Positions 1-8,983 of a stretch of DNA of 64,000 nt are shown here, piece after piece. How positions within the stretch are numbered: position 1 is the stretch's first letter; every line of letters begins with the position of its first letter. Source of the stretch: Lentibacillus kapialis. GTDB taxonomy: Bacteria > Bacillota > Bacilli > Bacillales > Amphibacillaceae. Both the position numbers and the translations under genes were made by a program. The stretch spans positions 1 through 64,000 of the forward strand of contig NZ_BMNQ01000010.1 in NCBI RefSeq assembly GCF_014646635.1, given 5' to 3'. Below the pieces are notes generated by a model that was given only the letters and a program-made list of their open reading frames with translations, was not told where the DNA came from and did no database searches.

Positions 1-126
1 CCAACTCGTGCGAGAAGGCCACCAACTCGTGCGAGAAGGCCACCAACTCGTGCGAGAAGGCCACCAACTCGTGCGAGAAGGCCACCAACTCGTGCGAGAA
101 GGCCACCAACTCGTGCGAGAAGGCCA
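1..126. repeat. 21-base tandem array, six units
   Basis: Six identical head-to-tail copies of a 21-base unit that begins CCAACTCGTGCG and ends AGAAGGCCA. The array may continue beyond the left edge. Each unit holds the small palindrome CTCG-TG-CGAG. It lies directly 3' of hisB, where other bacilli continue with hisH, so it either ends the operon or is inserted in it. The copies show no divergence, which suggests recent expansion. There are no unique spacers, so it is not CRISPR. Confidence 0.95.
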
Positions 127-151
127 ACCTGATGTCAGATCCCTAGTGTTA

Positions 152-736
152 CTATAGTGATCCTTTTGTCGATGGGATCCCATCGATTCTGTCATTCAGG
201 GATACAGCCTGATCGAGTGCACGACCAAATCCTTTGAAAATCGACTCGATGATATGGTGGCTATTTTCCCCATACGCCAGATTAATATGGATTGTCATGC
301 CGGCATGAATGGCGAATGCCTGGAAAAACTCTTTAGCTAGCTCGGTATCAAATGAACCGATCTTATCTTTTAGACCGTCAACGTGGTACACGAGATAGGG
401 GCGTCCACTAATATCGACAGAAATGAACGAGAGAGCCTCATCCATTGGAGTGGTAATGGTTGCATAACGGGTGATGCCTGCTTTATCGCCAAGTGCCTTC
501 TTGAAAGCCTGCCCTAAAACAATCCCTGTATCTTCAACGGAATGATGCTGGTCAACTTCAAGATCACCGTTACAGTTAAGCATCAGGTCAAATAGCCCGT
601 GTTTGGCCATCAGTGTCAGCATGTGATCGAAAAAACCAATCCCTGTCTTAACTTGTGACATCCCTTTGCCGTCCAGTTCAAGTTCTGCTGATATGGCTGT
701 TTCAGCTGTTTTACGGTTGGTTGTGGCGCTACGCAT
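152..736 (-). CDS. hisB: Imidazoleglycerol-phosphate dehydratase
   Basis: HisB catalyses the sixth step of histidine synthesis, dehydrating imidazole glycerol phosphate to imidazole acetol phosphate in the cytoplasm with Mn ions. The metal-binding signature FFDHML lies near residue 35, and a second His-rich motif [10 protein letters not shown] follows near residue 60; SHHIIE repeats the pattern near the C-terminus. I chose the ATG at 736 because AAAGGATGAGG sits just upstream and the resulting 194 residues match the usual length; the longer reading frame to 799 has no such site. It overlaps the end of hisD by 8 bases, so the two are translationally coupled. Confidence 0.95.
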   Translation of the reverse strand: MRSATTNRKTAETAISAELELDGKGMSQVKTGIGFFDHMLTLMAKHGLFDLMLNCNGDLEVDQHHSVEDTGIVLGQAFKKALGDKAGITRYATITTPMDEALSFISVDISGRPYLVYHVDGLKDKIGSFDTELAKEFFQAFAIHAGMTIHINLAYGENSHHIIESIFKGFGRALDQAVSLNDRIDGIPSTKGSL

Positions 737-2012
737 CGTCCTCATCCTTTCTGATTTGGATTGAATTAGCATGAGCTGTGAGTCCTTCTGTATTGGCAAT
801 GGCTATAATATCCTGTGAAATCGCATGGAGTGCTGATTCCGAATAATGGATCACACTTGATTTTTTGACAAAATCATAGATACCAAGTGGTGAGGAAAAG
901 GCCGCTGTACCACTGGTCGGTAAGGTGTGATTCGGTCCGGCGGCATAGTCACCAAGCGGTTCAGGTGAATAATCGCCCAGGAAAATCGCTCCGGCATTTG
1001 TAATATTAGCAAGATTTTCGAATGGCTGCCGGATCATCAGCTGCAAATGTTCCGGGGCTATTTGGTTGGCAACATCAAGAGCTTCATGAAGCGTATCAGC
1101 CAGTATGATGCGTCCGTTTTGGGCGAGTGACTGCTGAATGACGGATTTGCGTTCCAATCGTTCTGTTTGCCGGGATAGTTCGGCTTTTACAGCTTGAGCT
1201 ATGTGTCTGCATGTTGTTATGAGCAAAGGGCGTGCTTGCTCGTCATGTTCTGCTTGGGATAGTAAGTCTGCCGCCACGAATCGGGCTTGAGCCGTTTCAT
1301 CTGCAATGATGCAAATTTCGCTTGGTCCCGCAATCATATCAATTGCCACATCGCCAAAGACCCACTTTTTGGCACGGGCAACATAAGCGTTCCCGGGTCC
1401 GACAATTTTAAAGACTTTGCCAATCGTTTCAGTGCCATAAGCCAGTGCTGCAATTGCCTGTGCTCCGCCGGCTTTATACACTTTATCAACACCGGCTTCT
1501 TCAGCGGCTGCAAGCACATACGGACTGATTTTGCCATCGCTGTCAGGCGGTGTGGTCATAATGATCTCATTCACACCTGCTAGTTTTGCTGGAATGATAG
1601 TCATCAGGACGGAAGAAGGGTAGGCAGCTTTTCCACCTGGTATATAAACTCCGACCCGTTCGATAGGTGTCACTTTCTGTCCAAGTGTAATGCCGCCGGT
1701 CTGATTGATAAACCAAGATTGTTCCTGTTGGTTAGTATGAAATGCCGTGATATTTTTACGGGCTGTTTGTATGGCCACTGTAAATTCATCACTGACGGCT
1801 TCCTGTGCCTCTGCAAATTCCGCCTCAGAAACAGATATGTCATCCATTCTGACGCCATCGAATTTTTCGGTCATATCCAGTAAAGCTTTGTCTCCCGTTT
1901 GCTTCACCTTGGAAATGATATTTAATACGGTTTGGTCCAGCTGGCTGTTGTCGGTCTCTTCTGTCGGGTTTTGCCGTTCTTTTAAAAATTGGTCGGCTGT
2001 TGTAAGCTTCAT
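729..2012 (-). CDS. hisD: Histidinol dehydrogenase
   Basis: HisD oxidises L-histidinol to L-histidine in two NAD-dependent steps, the last reactions of the pathway, and uses zinc. The 427 residues match the family length. Visible landmarks are [18 protein letters not shown], the [11 protein letters not shown] segment, the IAGPSE motif and the [10 protein letters not shown] zinc-site region. The ATG at 2012 follows the hisG stop by 6 bases and the gene runs into hisB, so it is an internal operon member. Confidence 0.97.
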   Translation of the reverse strand: MKLTTADQFLKERQNPTEETDNSQLDQTVLNIISKVKQTGDKALLDMTEKFDGVRMDDISVSEAEFAEAQEAVSDEFTVAIQTARKNITAFHTNQQEQSWFINQTGGITLGQKVTPIERVGVYIPGGKAAYPSSVLMTIIPAKLAGVNEIIMTTPPDSDGKISPYVLAAAEEAGVDKVYKAGGAQAIAALAYGTETIGKVFKIVGPGNAYVARAKKWVFGDVAIDMIAGPSEICIIADETAQARFVAADLLSQAEHDEQARPLLITTCRHIAQAVKAELSRQTERLERKSVIQQSLAQNGRIILADTLHEALDVANQIAPEHLQLMIRQPFENLANITNAGAIFLGDYSPEPLGDYAAGPNHTLPTSGTAAFSSPLGIYDFVKKSSVIHYSESALHAISQDIIAIANTEGLTAHANSIQIRKDEDDA

Positions 2013-2018
2013 TCCGTG

Positions 2019-2645
2019 TCACTCCAAACCAGTTTGTAGCGTATTGATAAATGCATGCACGCTTTCGGATTTTGTGGTGAAACTTGCTTTATTGACGATT
2101 AATCTGGTGCTGACCGAATCAAGTTCTTCAAGAATTGTCAGACCGTTTTCTTTGATGGTATTTCCCGTTTCCACAATATCTACAATCACATCTGCTAATC
2201 CGATGATGGGTGCAAGCTCGACCGATCCATTCAATTTAATAGTTTCAACCGGTATATTTTTTTTGCGGAAATGGGTTTTTGCGACTACCGGGTATTTGGA
2301 GGCTACTGTCAGCACATTGCCATTGGTCTGCTGTTCATGACTGAAACCGGCAACGGCAAATTTGCATTGGCCAAGTTTCAGATCGAGTATTTCATAAATA
2401 TCTGCTTGGGCTTCCATGATATTGTCTTTTCCGGCAATACCGATATCTGCTGCACCATTTTCGACATAGGTTGGGACATCAACAGCCTTCACGAAAATTA
2501 ATTTGACCTGATGGGTATTATCATAGAAAACCAGTTTTCTGGATTTATGGCTTAAGTCATCGAAATAAACACCCGCCTTTTCCAGAAGTTTAATCGAATC
2601 ATCTGCTGTTCGTCCTTTTGCCAGAGCTAACGTAATCATCTCCAC
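2019..2645 (-). CDS. hisG: ATP phosphoribosyltransferase, short form
   Basis: HisG makes phosphoribosyl-ATP from ATP and PRPP, the committed and feedback-controlled step of histidine synthesis. At 208 residues it is the short form, which lacks the C-terminal regulatory domain and needs HisZ as partner; hisZ lies directly upstream. LALAKGR at the N-terminus and the PRPP-binding stretch LADVIVDIVETGNTIKENGL are typical. The frame starts GTG-GAG-ATG right after the hisZ stop. I keep the GTG at 2645 because AGGG lies about ten bases before it; the ATG at 2639 is the alternative. Confidence 0.95.
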   Translation of the reverse strand: MEMITLALAKGRTADDSIKLLEKAGVYFDDLSHKSRKLVFYDNTHQVKLIFVKAVDVPTYVENGAADIGIAGKDNIMEAQADIYEILDLKLGQCKFAVAGFSHEQQTNGNVLTVASKYPVVAKTHFRKKNIPVETIKLNGSVELAPIIGLADVIVDIVETGNTIKENGLTILEELDSVSTRLIVNKASFTTKSESVHAFINTLQTGLE

Positions 2646-3881
2646 TCAATTATCCCTCATTTCTGTTTCCAGCAAGTTTTCCAAATCATCGATGCTCTGA
2701 AATGTCATGTGATTTCGCCGGTCGACAAGCAGGAACTGATCGTCTGTGAATCGTACAGTGAATGTCGCCGGAATGTCTCTTTTGTTATCAGCATTCTGTG
2801 TCAGCACCTGATAACCTGCATTCCGAAGCCGATTGGCAGCCGAAAGTGCAACAGTGCTTCTGCTTATATCGTAGTAGATTACCAGTTCAATTGTCTCATC
2901 TAATTGTTCGATTGGAGTTGTTTCTTTTTTAGCGTTCAGCAAATGATCAATAATACAGCCGAATCCGATAGCCGGGATGTCAGCACCGAATTGTTCAGCG
3001 AGACCATTATATCTTCCGCCCATCAGGACGGGCTTACTGTAGCCAGTGATATATCCTTGAAAAATAACCCCGGAGTAGTAGTCCATGTGGTTAATCAAAC
3101 CAAGATCGAAAACAATGGCGTTTTCAATGCCATAATCCTCCAGTAGAGCATAAACCTTTTTCAGGTACGCAATTGTCTGCTTCATTTTGCTATTCATCGT
3201 AATGGTTGAAGCTTTCTCAATGACGATTAGCGGATCTCCATATAATAAAGGGATTGATTCAATTGCTTTAATGATTGGTTCTTCCACAGATAGGCTTTCC
3301 AAAAACGGGCGAATTTCCACCAGATTTTTTGACTGAATCAGCTCCTGCAGCTTTTCCAGCTCTCCCGGTGATAATGGCAGTTCATTAATCAAATCTTTAA
3401 AAAAACCGGCATGGCCAATTTCAATTTTGAATTGATTAAACTGCAAATCCTGCAATATATGAACGGACAGAGCGATTGTCTCGGCATCATTTTCAGGCGT
3501 ATTTTCACCAAAACATTCTACGCCGGCCTGGGTAAACTCCTTGGGGCTCGTCTCGTCCTTAAGCTGCCGGAAAACACTCTGCACATAAAAGAGTCTGCGG
3601 TAAGGTGTTTTTTCATTTGCCATTTGTCGTGCAATAGGTATAGTCATATCAGGGCGTAAAACAAGCACATCGCCTGAAGGATCGATCGTTTTAATCATAT
3701 TATGTTTGCGGACTGTTCCGATCATGGATGTGTACATATCATAATTTTGGAATGTACTCGTCCCGGTTTCCAAATAGCCGTAAGTGCGGAAACGTTTCTT
3801 TATTGCTGTCACCAGATTGCTCTGCAGCTGATAATCAGTTTGACTCAAGCTATGCCCATTACCTGTTAAATACGGTTGCAT
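2646..3881 (-). CDS. hisZ: ATP phosphoribosyltransferase regulatory subunit
   Basis: HisZ is a catalytically inactive relative of histidyl-tRNA synthetase that assembles with short HisG and gives it histidine feedback control. The 411-residue protein shows class II synthetase-like segments (VLRPDMTIPIAR, YVQSVFRQ, QAGVECFGENTPENDAE, YYSGVIFQGY), while the C-terminal anticodon-binding domain is degenerate. It is the first gene of hisZ-hisG-hisD-hisB. The ATG at 3881 has TTGGAG seven bases upstream. No T-box or clear sigma-A promoter was found in the 250 bases before it. Confidence 0.94.
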   Translation of the reverse strand: MQPYLTGNGHSLSQTDYQLQSNLVTAIKKRFRTYGYLETGTSTFQNYDMYTSMIGTVRKHNMIKTIDPSGDVLVLRPDMTIPIARQMANEKTPYRRLFYVQSVFRQLKDETSPKEFTQAGVECFGENTPENDAETIALSVHILQDLQFNQFKIEIGHAGFFKDLINELPLSPGELEKLQELIQSKNLVEIRPFLESLSVEEPIIKAIESIPLLYGDPLIVIEKASTITMNSKMKQTIAYLKKVYALLEDYGIENAIVFDLGLINHMDYYSGVIFQGYITGYSKPVLMGGRYNGLAEQFGADIPAIGFGCIIDHLLNAKKETTPIEQLDETIELVIYYDISRSTVALSAANRLRNAGYQVLTQNADNKRDIPATFTVRFTDDQFLLVDRRNHMTFQSIDDLENLLETEMRDN

Positions 3882-4165
3882 ACAAAAACTCCAATCAAGT
3901 ATCCGCTTTATTACTTTATCGATTTATCTAATTAAAGTTAACTGATATTTTAGCCAACAATGGAGCAAATGTCAACCGAAAAAATGGAGTTATTATGAAA
4001 GAAGGGATTCTGCACAACCATTTTTACAAAAGTTGTCTTGTTCATTGAGCGTACGCACTCTAAAATGTCAAACAAATTCCATAAACATTAAGGCATAACA
4101 GCCAAGTAAATGCTATAATAAACAGAGATATGCTTTGTTATAAAACTTTACAGCTGGTGTTCCAT

Positions 4166-4543
4166 ATGAAACAGTTAAAAATGGTATTGCTAATGATAGC
4201 CGGGACCATCTCATTGGTGCTGGGTGTGCTGGGGATTGTTCTCCCGCTTTTACCAACAACACCTTTCTTGTTGTTGGCAGCTGCCTGTTATGTCAGAAGC
4301 TCGGAAAAGTTATATAACTGGTTGATTACGAACAAGTATTTTGGGTCCTATATCCAGAATTATCGTGATGGCAATGGGATTCCATTACGAGCAAAGGTAA
4401 TTGGCGTGTCGACTCTATGGCTGGCCATGAGCTTTACAATTCTTTTTGTCGTGCCGCTTCTGCCGATAAAATTATTATTGGCGGGCATCGGCGCCTATTT
4501 CACGTGGTTTATTCTCAAACAGAAAACACTGCAAAACGGGTAG
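4166..4543 (+). CDS. DUF454 (YbaN-like) membrane protein
   Basis: A small integral membrane protein of the DUF454/YbaN family, function unknown. The family core GIVLPLLPTTPFLLLAAACYVRSS is clear, with membrane segments at about residues 6-42 and 82-118 and a short charged link between them. The ATG at 4130 would add 12 residues without family similarity, so I prefer the internal ATG at 4166 (MKQLKMV), although its ribosome site is weak. A TATAAT box lies at 4114-4119, but no convincing -35 box. It precedes the DUF915 hydrolase by 26 bases. Confidence 0.75.
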   Translation: MKQLKMVLLMIAGTISLVLGVLGIVLPLLPTTPFLLLAAACYVRSSEKLYNWLITNKYFGSYIQNYRDGNGIPLRAKVIGVSTLWLAMSFTILFVVPLLPIKLLLAGIGAYFTWFILKQKTLQNG

Positions 4544-4569
4544 TAGAATCAAGTGGGGTAGATTTGTGT

Positions 4570-5406
4570 ATGCAAAAGAAACATGTTATCAGTATAATTG
4601 TGTTACTTTCTTTGATTATCTGTACTATTAGCTGGCTGTATGTTCCGGGAAAGACAAAGTCAGAAGGTCAGATCAACAATGCAACCGTATTTGTACATGG
4701 CTATAAAGGGACCAAAAATTCATTCGGAAATATGCTGAACCGCTTTGAAGATAAATACGGATGGGGTCAGCGGGCATTGGTATACAGTGTTTCGTCGTCA
4801 GGCAATCTGGACGTAAACGTTTACGGGAAGGAAAACGTAACTGCCCCGATACTCGTCCACGTTATTTTCGAAAATAATCGAGCCAGCATCCAAGATACAT
4901 CAGCTTGGCTTGCAAAACTGCTGGAACATATGAAGGAAACATTCCAGTTCAACACGGTTAATTTGGTGGGGCATTCAATGGGTGGCCTTGTCACGATGGA
5001 TTTTATTGAGACATACCAAAATGAAAGGGTATATCCAAAAGTAAATAAATTAGTTACCATCGGCGTCCCTTTTGATGGGATATATAATGAAGACTACTTT
5101 CGTATCCACCAGGATCCTGCTGCTGAAGATCTGAAGCCTGATTCCGAAGCACTAAAAAAGCTTCATTTGAATAAAGATGTTATACCAGAACAATTAAAAG
5201 TGCTGAGTATTGGAAGTACAGGTGATTCCGTAGCCGTTCCGCAAAGTGTTGGCACAATAAAAAATATTGTCTTAGAACCTCAATTGGATTATGTGATGAT
5301 TCATGATTATACATTGGGTCATAGCGAGTTGCATGAAGATACCCGGGTTGATAAAATGGTTTATTCCTTTTTAAATCCAAAGAAGAATGGACAGATTGAA
5401 CAATAA
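4570..5406 (+). CDS. DUF915-family alpha/beta hydrolase, membrane anchored or secreted
   Basis: A 278-residue alpha/beta hydrolase of the DUF915 type. An uncleaved signal anchor or signal peptide occupies residues 5-24 (no lipobox), then strand-1 VFVHGYKGT with the oxyanion-hole region, then the nucleophile elbow LVGHSMGGLV near residue 140. A HxxxxE/D-type C-terminal His (LGHSELHED) could complete the triad. The ATG at 4570 is chosen because a hydrophobic N-terminus starts there; the open frame upstream reads through the previous gene. Its end overlaps the extended murB frame, so the two are probably co-transcribed. The substrate is unknown. Confidence 0.8.
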   Translation: MQKKHVISIIVLLSLIICTISWLYVPGKTKSEGQINNATVFVHGYKGTKNSFGNMLNRFEDKYGWGQRALVYSVSSSGNLDVNVYGKENVTAPILVHVIFENNRASIQDTSAWLAKLLEHMKETFQFNTVNLVGHSMGGLVTMDFIETYQNERVYPKVNKLVTIGVPFDGIYNEDYFRIHQDPAAEDLKPDSEALKKLHLNKDVIPEQLKVLSIGSTGDSVAVPQSVGTIKNIVLEPQLDYVMIHDYTLGHSELHEDTRVDKMVYSFLNPKKNGQIEQ

Positions 5407-5413
5407 AGGATTG

Positions 5414-6340
5414 ATGTTTGTGATAAAAAGTCACCATACGTATGAACAATTGAAACAAATAACATCCCCTGAGAATGTAATGGCAGACGAATATTTGGAT
5501 AATCATACCTATACACGTCTTGGCGGAAGAGCTGACTTCTATGTAACGCCTGAAACATATGTAGAGGTACAAGAGATCGTGAAACTATCTAAAAAAGAAG
5601 GTATCCCGTTCACTTTGCTTGGAAATGGGTCTAATATGATTGTGAAAGACGGTGGGATCCGGGGTATTGTTTTGAACTTAGGGCGCTTGTCGAAAATAGA
5701 GGTGGAGGGAACAAAACTTGTGGCCCAAAGCGGTGCCAGAATTATTACGGCTTCGCACAAGGCTTTGGTCCATACATTAACAGGGCTTGAATTTGCGTGC
5801 GGCATCCCCGGATCGGTCGGAGGCGCACTGTTCATGAATGCCGGCGCATATGGCGGTGAAATTAAAGATGTGCTGGAGAGTGCAATCGTCGTGGATGCCT
5901 CAGGTAACCTGCTTCATTTACCGGCTGATGAACTTGACTTGAAATATCGTTCGAGCAATATACCAGATAAAGGGTATATTGTACTGGAAGCAAGGTTTTC
6001 CATGAAAGAGGGCAGATATGACGACATTAAAGCAATAATGGATGATCTGACGTTCAAGCGGGAGTCCAAGCAACCGCTTGAATATCCCTCGTGCGGAAGT
6101 GTATTTAAGCGTCCACCGGGTTACTTTGCAGGTAAGCTTATTCAGGACAGTAAGCTACAGGGAAAACAAATCGGTGGTGCACAAGTGTCGTTAAAGCATG
6201 CCGGTTTTATTGTTAACTTGGATGATGCATCAGCGACTGAGTATATCAACTTGATCCATTTCGTCCAGGATACTGTGAAAGCGAAATTCGGCGTAAACCT
6301 TGAACGCGAAGTGAAGATTATTGGGGAAGATCCGGCCTGA
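5414..6340 (+). CDS. murB: UDP-N-acetylenolpyruvoylglucosamine reductase
   Basis: MurB reduces UDP-GlcNAc-enolpyruvate to UDP-MurNAc with NADPH and FAD in peptidoglycan precursor synthesis. The FAD domain carries LGGRADFYVTP, LGNGSNMIVKDGGIRG and CGIPGSVGGALFMNAGAYGGE; the catalytic Ser lies in PSCGSVFKRPPG and the final acid in LEREVKIIGE. About 308 residues fits the short type II enzymes. Start is uncertain: AAAGGA at 5405-5410 is 3 bases from the ATG at 5414 but 9 from a GTG at 5420, which may be the true start. Confidence 0.93.
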   Translation: MFVIKSHHTYEQLKQITSPENVMADEYLDNHTYTRLGGRADFYVTPETYVEVQEIVKLSKKEGIPFTLLGNGSNMIVKDGGIRGIVLNLGRLSKIEVEGTKLVAQSGARIITASHKALVHTLTGLEFACGIPGSVGGALFMNAGAYGGEIKDVLESAIVVDASGNLLHLPADELDLKYRSSNIPDKGYIVLEARFSMKEGRYDDIKAIMDDLTFKRESKQPLEYPSCGSVFKRPPGYFAGKLIQDSKLQGKQIGGAQVSLKHAGFIVNLDDASATEYINLIHFVQDTVKAKFGVNLEREVKIIGEDPA

Positions 6341-6425
6341 TAAATATTATTAATATGAGCTGGGTTGAACTCAACTTAACAGATTGACACATAAAAAGAG
6401 ATAGGGACAACAGAATTGAATCTAG

Positions 6426-6486
6426 AAAAAATCCGAACTGTGATTCAAAATTCGTCAGTTAGATTTCGAATCAGTTCGGATTTTTT
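6426..6486 (+). terminator. Intrinsic terminator after murB
   Basis: The arms AAAAAATCCGAACTG and CAGTTCGGATTTTTT pair around a loop of about 30 bases and end in T6. A repeat element begins on the next base. Confidence 0.85.
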
Positions 6487-6575
6487 ATAACGTCAGAAAG
6501 TATAAATGATGGATGACCTTATAAGAAACGCTTCGGCATTCGCTATAAGACGAGGCGAATACCGAGTTTTTCTAA
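6487..6575 (+). repeat. Terminator-docked hairpin repeat, copy 1
   Basis: A member of an approximately 88-base dispersed family. The conserved head starts ATAACGTCAGAAAG, then TATAAATGATGGATGACC, and the 3' half forms a hairpin (CGGCATTCGC / GCGAATACCG around TATAAGACGAG) followed by AGTTTTTCT. This copy carries one stem mismatch (ATACC for ATGCC). It begins exactly at the end of the murB terminator T-tract, in the same orientation. The rest of the 6341-6700 gap shows no gene. Confidence 0.9.
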
Positions 6576-6700
6576 GTTGTTCGCTCAAAAATGGTTGTTT
6601 TTAGACAAACAATTCATAACTGCGACGTATTGACAGGATTGATTTCCACTTCGGGCAGTAGTGCACGTTAGGGCAACGCTTCAGTTCTGCCCCGGACTTT

Positions 6701-7471
6701 TTATGTTCTGAAGCGGTGCAGGAAGCTTTGCAACCTGTCGTTTGTGGAGTTTTCCAATACTTCAGCCGGTGGTCCCTCCTCAGCAATGACGCCGTTATCC
6801 AGAAAGAGGACGCGGTCAGCAATATCTCGAGCAAATTCCATTTCGTGAGTGACAAGAACCATTGCCATTTCGCCTTCATTGGCGATGTCCCGGATAACCT
6901 CCAGTACTTCTCCTACCAGTTCGGGGTCGAGTGCTGATGTCACTTCGTCAAACAACATAACTTTTGGACGCATGACCAGGGCACGGGCCATCGCAACACG
7001 CTGCTTCTGTCCGCCCGATAATTGGTTCGGGTAACTATCAAGCTTATCGCCGAGCCCCACTTTTTCCAGCATTTCAATGGATCGCTGCTTTGCCTCTTGT
7101 TTATCTACTTTCTGCACATGTATTGGTGCTGACATACAGTTATCAAGAATGGTCATGTGCGGAAACAAGTTAAAATGCTGAAAGACCATTCCAATATTCC
7201 CGCGTACCTGTCTCAGATGTTTTTCGTTAGCAGGGACAAGCTCGCCGTTTTTCTCCATATGCCATAGATTTTTGCCATCAACAATGATGTCACCTGATGT
7301 TGGTTCTTCCAGTGTCATCAGCATGCGGATGATGGTTGTTTTTCCCGATCCGCTGGGTCCGATGACAGCCACTTTTTCAGCAGGTTCAATATCCAGGTTA
7401 ATGCCTGTCAGCACTTCGGTATCACCAAAGGATTTATGCACATCCTGATATTGTACAATTGGTTCTGTCAT
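6701..7471 (-). CDS. ehuA: Ectoine/hydroxyectoine ABC transporter ATP-binding protein
   Basis: The ATPase of a polar amino acid-type importer, here predicted to take up ectoine and hydroxyectoine as osmoprotectants or nutrients. Walker A is GPSGSGKTT near residue 38, the Q-loop GMVFQHFNLFPH, the signature LSGGQKQRVAMARAL and Walker B VMLFDEVTSALDPE, with the H-loop VTHEMEFAR. The 256 residues are standard. Its ATG overlaps the ehuD stop (TAATG). The ectoine assignment rests mainly on the binding protein ehuB; the ATPase alone would only indicate an amino acid-type importer. Confidence 0.88.
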   Translation of the reverse strand: MTEPIVQYQDVHKSFGDTEVLTGINLDIEPAEKVAVIGPSGSGKTTIIRMLMTLEEPTSGDIIVDGKNLWHMEKNGELVPANEKHLRQVRGNIGMVFQHFNLFPHMTILDNCMSAPIHVQKVDKQEAKQRSIEMLEKVGLGDKLDSYPNQLSGGQKQRVAMARALVMRPKVMLFDEVTSALDPELVGEVLEVIRDIANEGEMAMVLVTHEMEFARDIADRVLFLDNGVIAEEGPPAEVLENSTNDRLQSFLHRFRT

Positions 7472-8205
7472 TACGATGCAGCTCCTTCCTTTTCTTCTTT
7501 AAGAGGTTTACTTCCGCTTTTTTCCTTTTTATCAAAACGCCGGTTCATTCTGCGTTCCAGCTTGTTGATCAATATGGCAGACGGATAACTTAATAAAAGG
7601 AACAAGAGGGCCACAATCGTTAACGGCTCCAAATACCTGAAATTTGCAGAGCCATATGAGTTTGCCAGGTTCAATATTCCCGCAACCCCAATTGTTGAAG
7701 CCAGTGGAATTTCCTTGAACATAATGATTAAATAATTTCCAAGCATTGGTATGGTTGGCGGGATCGCCTGCGGTAGTATAATTTTAGACCACTTTTGCCC
7801 GGTCGAAAAATTGAGTGCTTTTGCTGCTTCCCATTGTCCTTTTTCAACAGCCTCAATTCCGGAACGATAGACCTCACCGATATACGTACTGAAATGAATA
7901 CCTAAGCCCACAATGGCACTTGTGAACGGATCCAGGGCAAATCCGACAATCGGTACCATTGGCCATGCATAGAAAATGAAAAACAGCTGTACAAGCGGTG
8001 GTGTTGAGCGGATAAATTCCATAATCCATCTGAACAGCCACCTTATTGGTGTTATTCGGATGGCGCTCAGTAATGTCCAGACAAAGCCGAATATGAGTGC
8101 GAATAAATAAGTGGCAACAGTCAACCCTAATGTAATTCCAAGCCCTTCCACAACAACCGGGAAGGCTTCAAAAAATGTATTCCATTGCCAATTTCCACTA
8201 TTCAT
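7471..8205 (-). CDS. ehuD: Ectoine/hydroxyectoine ABC transporter permease
   Basis: One of two HisM/GlnP-type permeases that form the membrane channel with EhuC. About five membrane helices are visible. The cytoplasmic EAA loop that docks on the ATPase reads EAAKALNFSTGQKWSKIILPQA. Residues after about 225 form a Lys/Glu-rich tail absent from many relatives. The start overlaps the ehuC stop and its own stop overlaps the ehuA start, which supports tight coupling of C, D and A. Confidence 0.87.
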   Translation of the reverse strand: MNSGNWQWNTFFEAFPVVVEGLGITLGLTVATYLFALIFGFVWTLLSAIRITPIRWLFRWIMEFIRSTPPLVQLFFIFYAWPMVPIVGFALDPFTSAIVGLGIHFSTYIGEVYRSGIEAVEKGQWEAAKALNFSTGQKWSKIILPQAIPPTIPMLGNYLIIMFKEIPLASTIGVAGILNLANSYGSANFRYLEPLTIVALLFLLLSYPSAILINKLERRMNRRFDKKEKSGSKPLKEEKEGAAS

Positions 8206-8870
8206 TAACTAGCCACTCCTTTCTTTGATGCTGTTTCCATTTTTCTGGTCAGCCAGATGAGTGGCAGCGCCATTATGAAATAGAATACGAGTATCAGGAA
8301 ATAGACAGTTGGTGCCTGGGACAAGTTGTTGCCGCGCAGGATATCACCGTAATATAAGATATCGGTCATACCAATCAATGAGACAAGTGATGTCGCTTTA
8401 AGCATCTGGATAAGGTAATTGCCAAATTCGGGCAACATCATGCGGACAGCCTGAGGGAAAATAACCAGACGCATTCGCTGAAATCGGGACATATTAAGAG
8501 CTGTTGCAGCTTCTGTTTGTCCTTTTGCTACAGAGAGAATCGATCCGCGTACAATTTCTGACATGTAGGCCCCGTAGTTTAAAGCAATTGCAAGGACACC
8601 TGCAAGGTAGTCACTTCCCAAACTAATTCCAAATAAAATCGGCAGGGCATAAAAAAGCCAGAATAGCTGCACAATTAAAGAGGTTCCGCGGAATACTTCG
8701 ACATAAAAGATCGTAATGTATTTGATAATCGGATTTTTGGACAATCGGCAAAGTCCGGCGACAAAAGCCATCAGATAGCCGAGAATGATGGACCCGAGCA
8801 GTACTTCGATGGTAATACGTAATCCTTGCATTAATGTTGGGAATATCTCAGCAATTGCGTTAATAATCAT
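8205..8870 (-). CDS. ehuC: Ectoine/hydroxyectoine ABC transporter permease
   Basis: Partner permease of EhuD, about 221 residues with five predicted helices and the EAA loop EAATALNMSRFQRMRLVIFPQA. The reading frame opens at a TTG (8897), but I place the start at the ATG of MIINAIAEIFP (8870) because GAAGGAG immediately precedes it; the spacing is unusually short (about 2 bases), so a slightly different start is possible. It is separated from ehuB by an 85-base gap holding a strong hairpin. Confidence 0.85.
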   Translation of the reverse strand: MIINAIAEIFPTLMQGLRITIEVLLGSIILGYLMAFVAGLCRLSKNPIIKYITIFYVEVFRGTSLIVQLFWLFYALPILFGISLGSDYLAGVLAIALNYGAYMSEIVRGSILSVAKGQTEAATALNMSRFQRMRLVIFPQAVRMMLPEFGNYLIQMLKATSLVSLIGMTDILYYGDILRGNNLSQAPTVYFLILVFYFIMALPLIWLTRKMETASKKGVAS

Positions 8871-8902
8871 CACTCCTTCAGATACGTTTGTATTCAAAAA
8901 TA

Positions 8903-8941
8903 ATAGGGTCGGACCCCCTGGATGAGGGAGCCGGACCCTAT
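8903..8941 (-). promoter_or_regulatory. Intercistronic hairpin between ehuB and ehuC
   Basis: On the minus strand ATAGGGTCCGGCTCCC pairs with GGGGGTCCGACCCTAT across a 7-base loop, followed by TATTTTTG. This resembles a partial terminator or mRNA stabiliser, which would give more binding protein than permease, as is common in importer operons. Confidence 0.75.
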
Positions 8942-8983
8942 GGAGTCATTGCAGGGATATTTAAGTATATTCTTAAGCCTGGC

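Noticed and set aside
1-126. CRISPR array (also considered at 29221 and 42157)
   Set aside because: Units are contiguous with no unique spacers, and no cas genes are present in the window.
4082-4129. Promoter for the DUF454 gene
   Set aside because: TATAAT is present, but the sequence 17 bases upstream (AGGCAT) is not a usable -35 box, so I did not list it.
3882-4130. T-box or other leader for the his operon
   Set aside because: No AGGGTGG-type T-box sequence or attenuator hairpin was found on the minus strand before hisZ.
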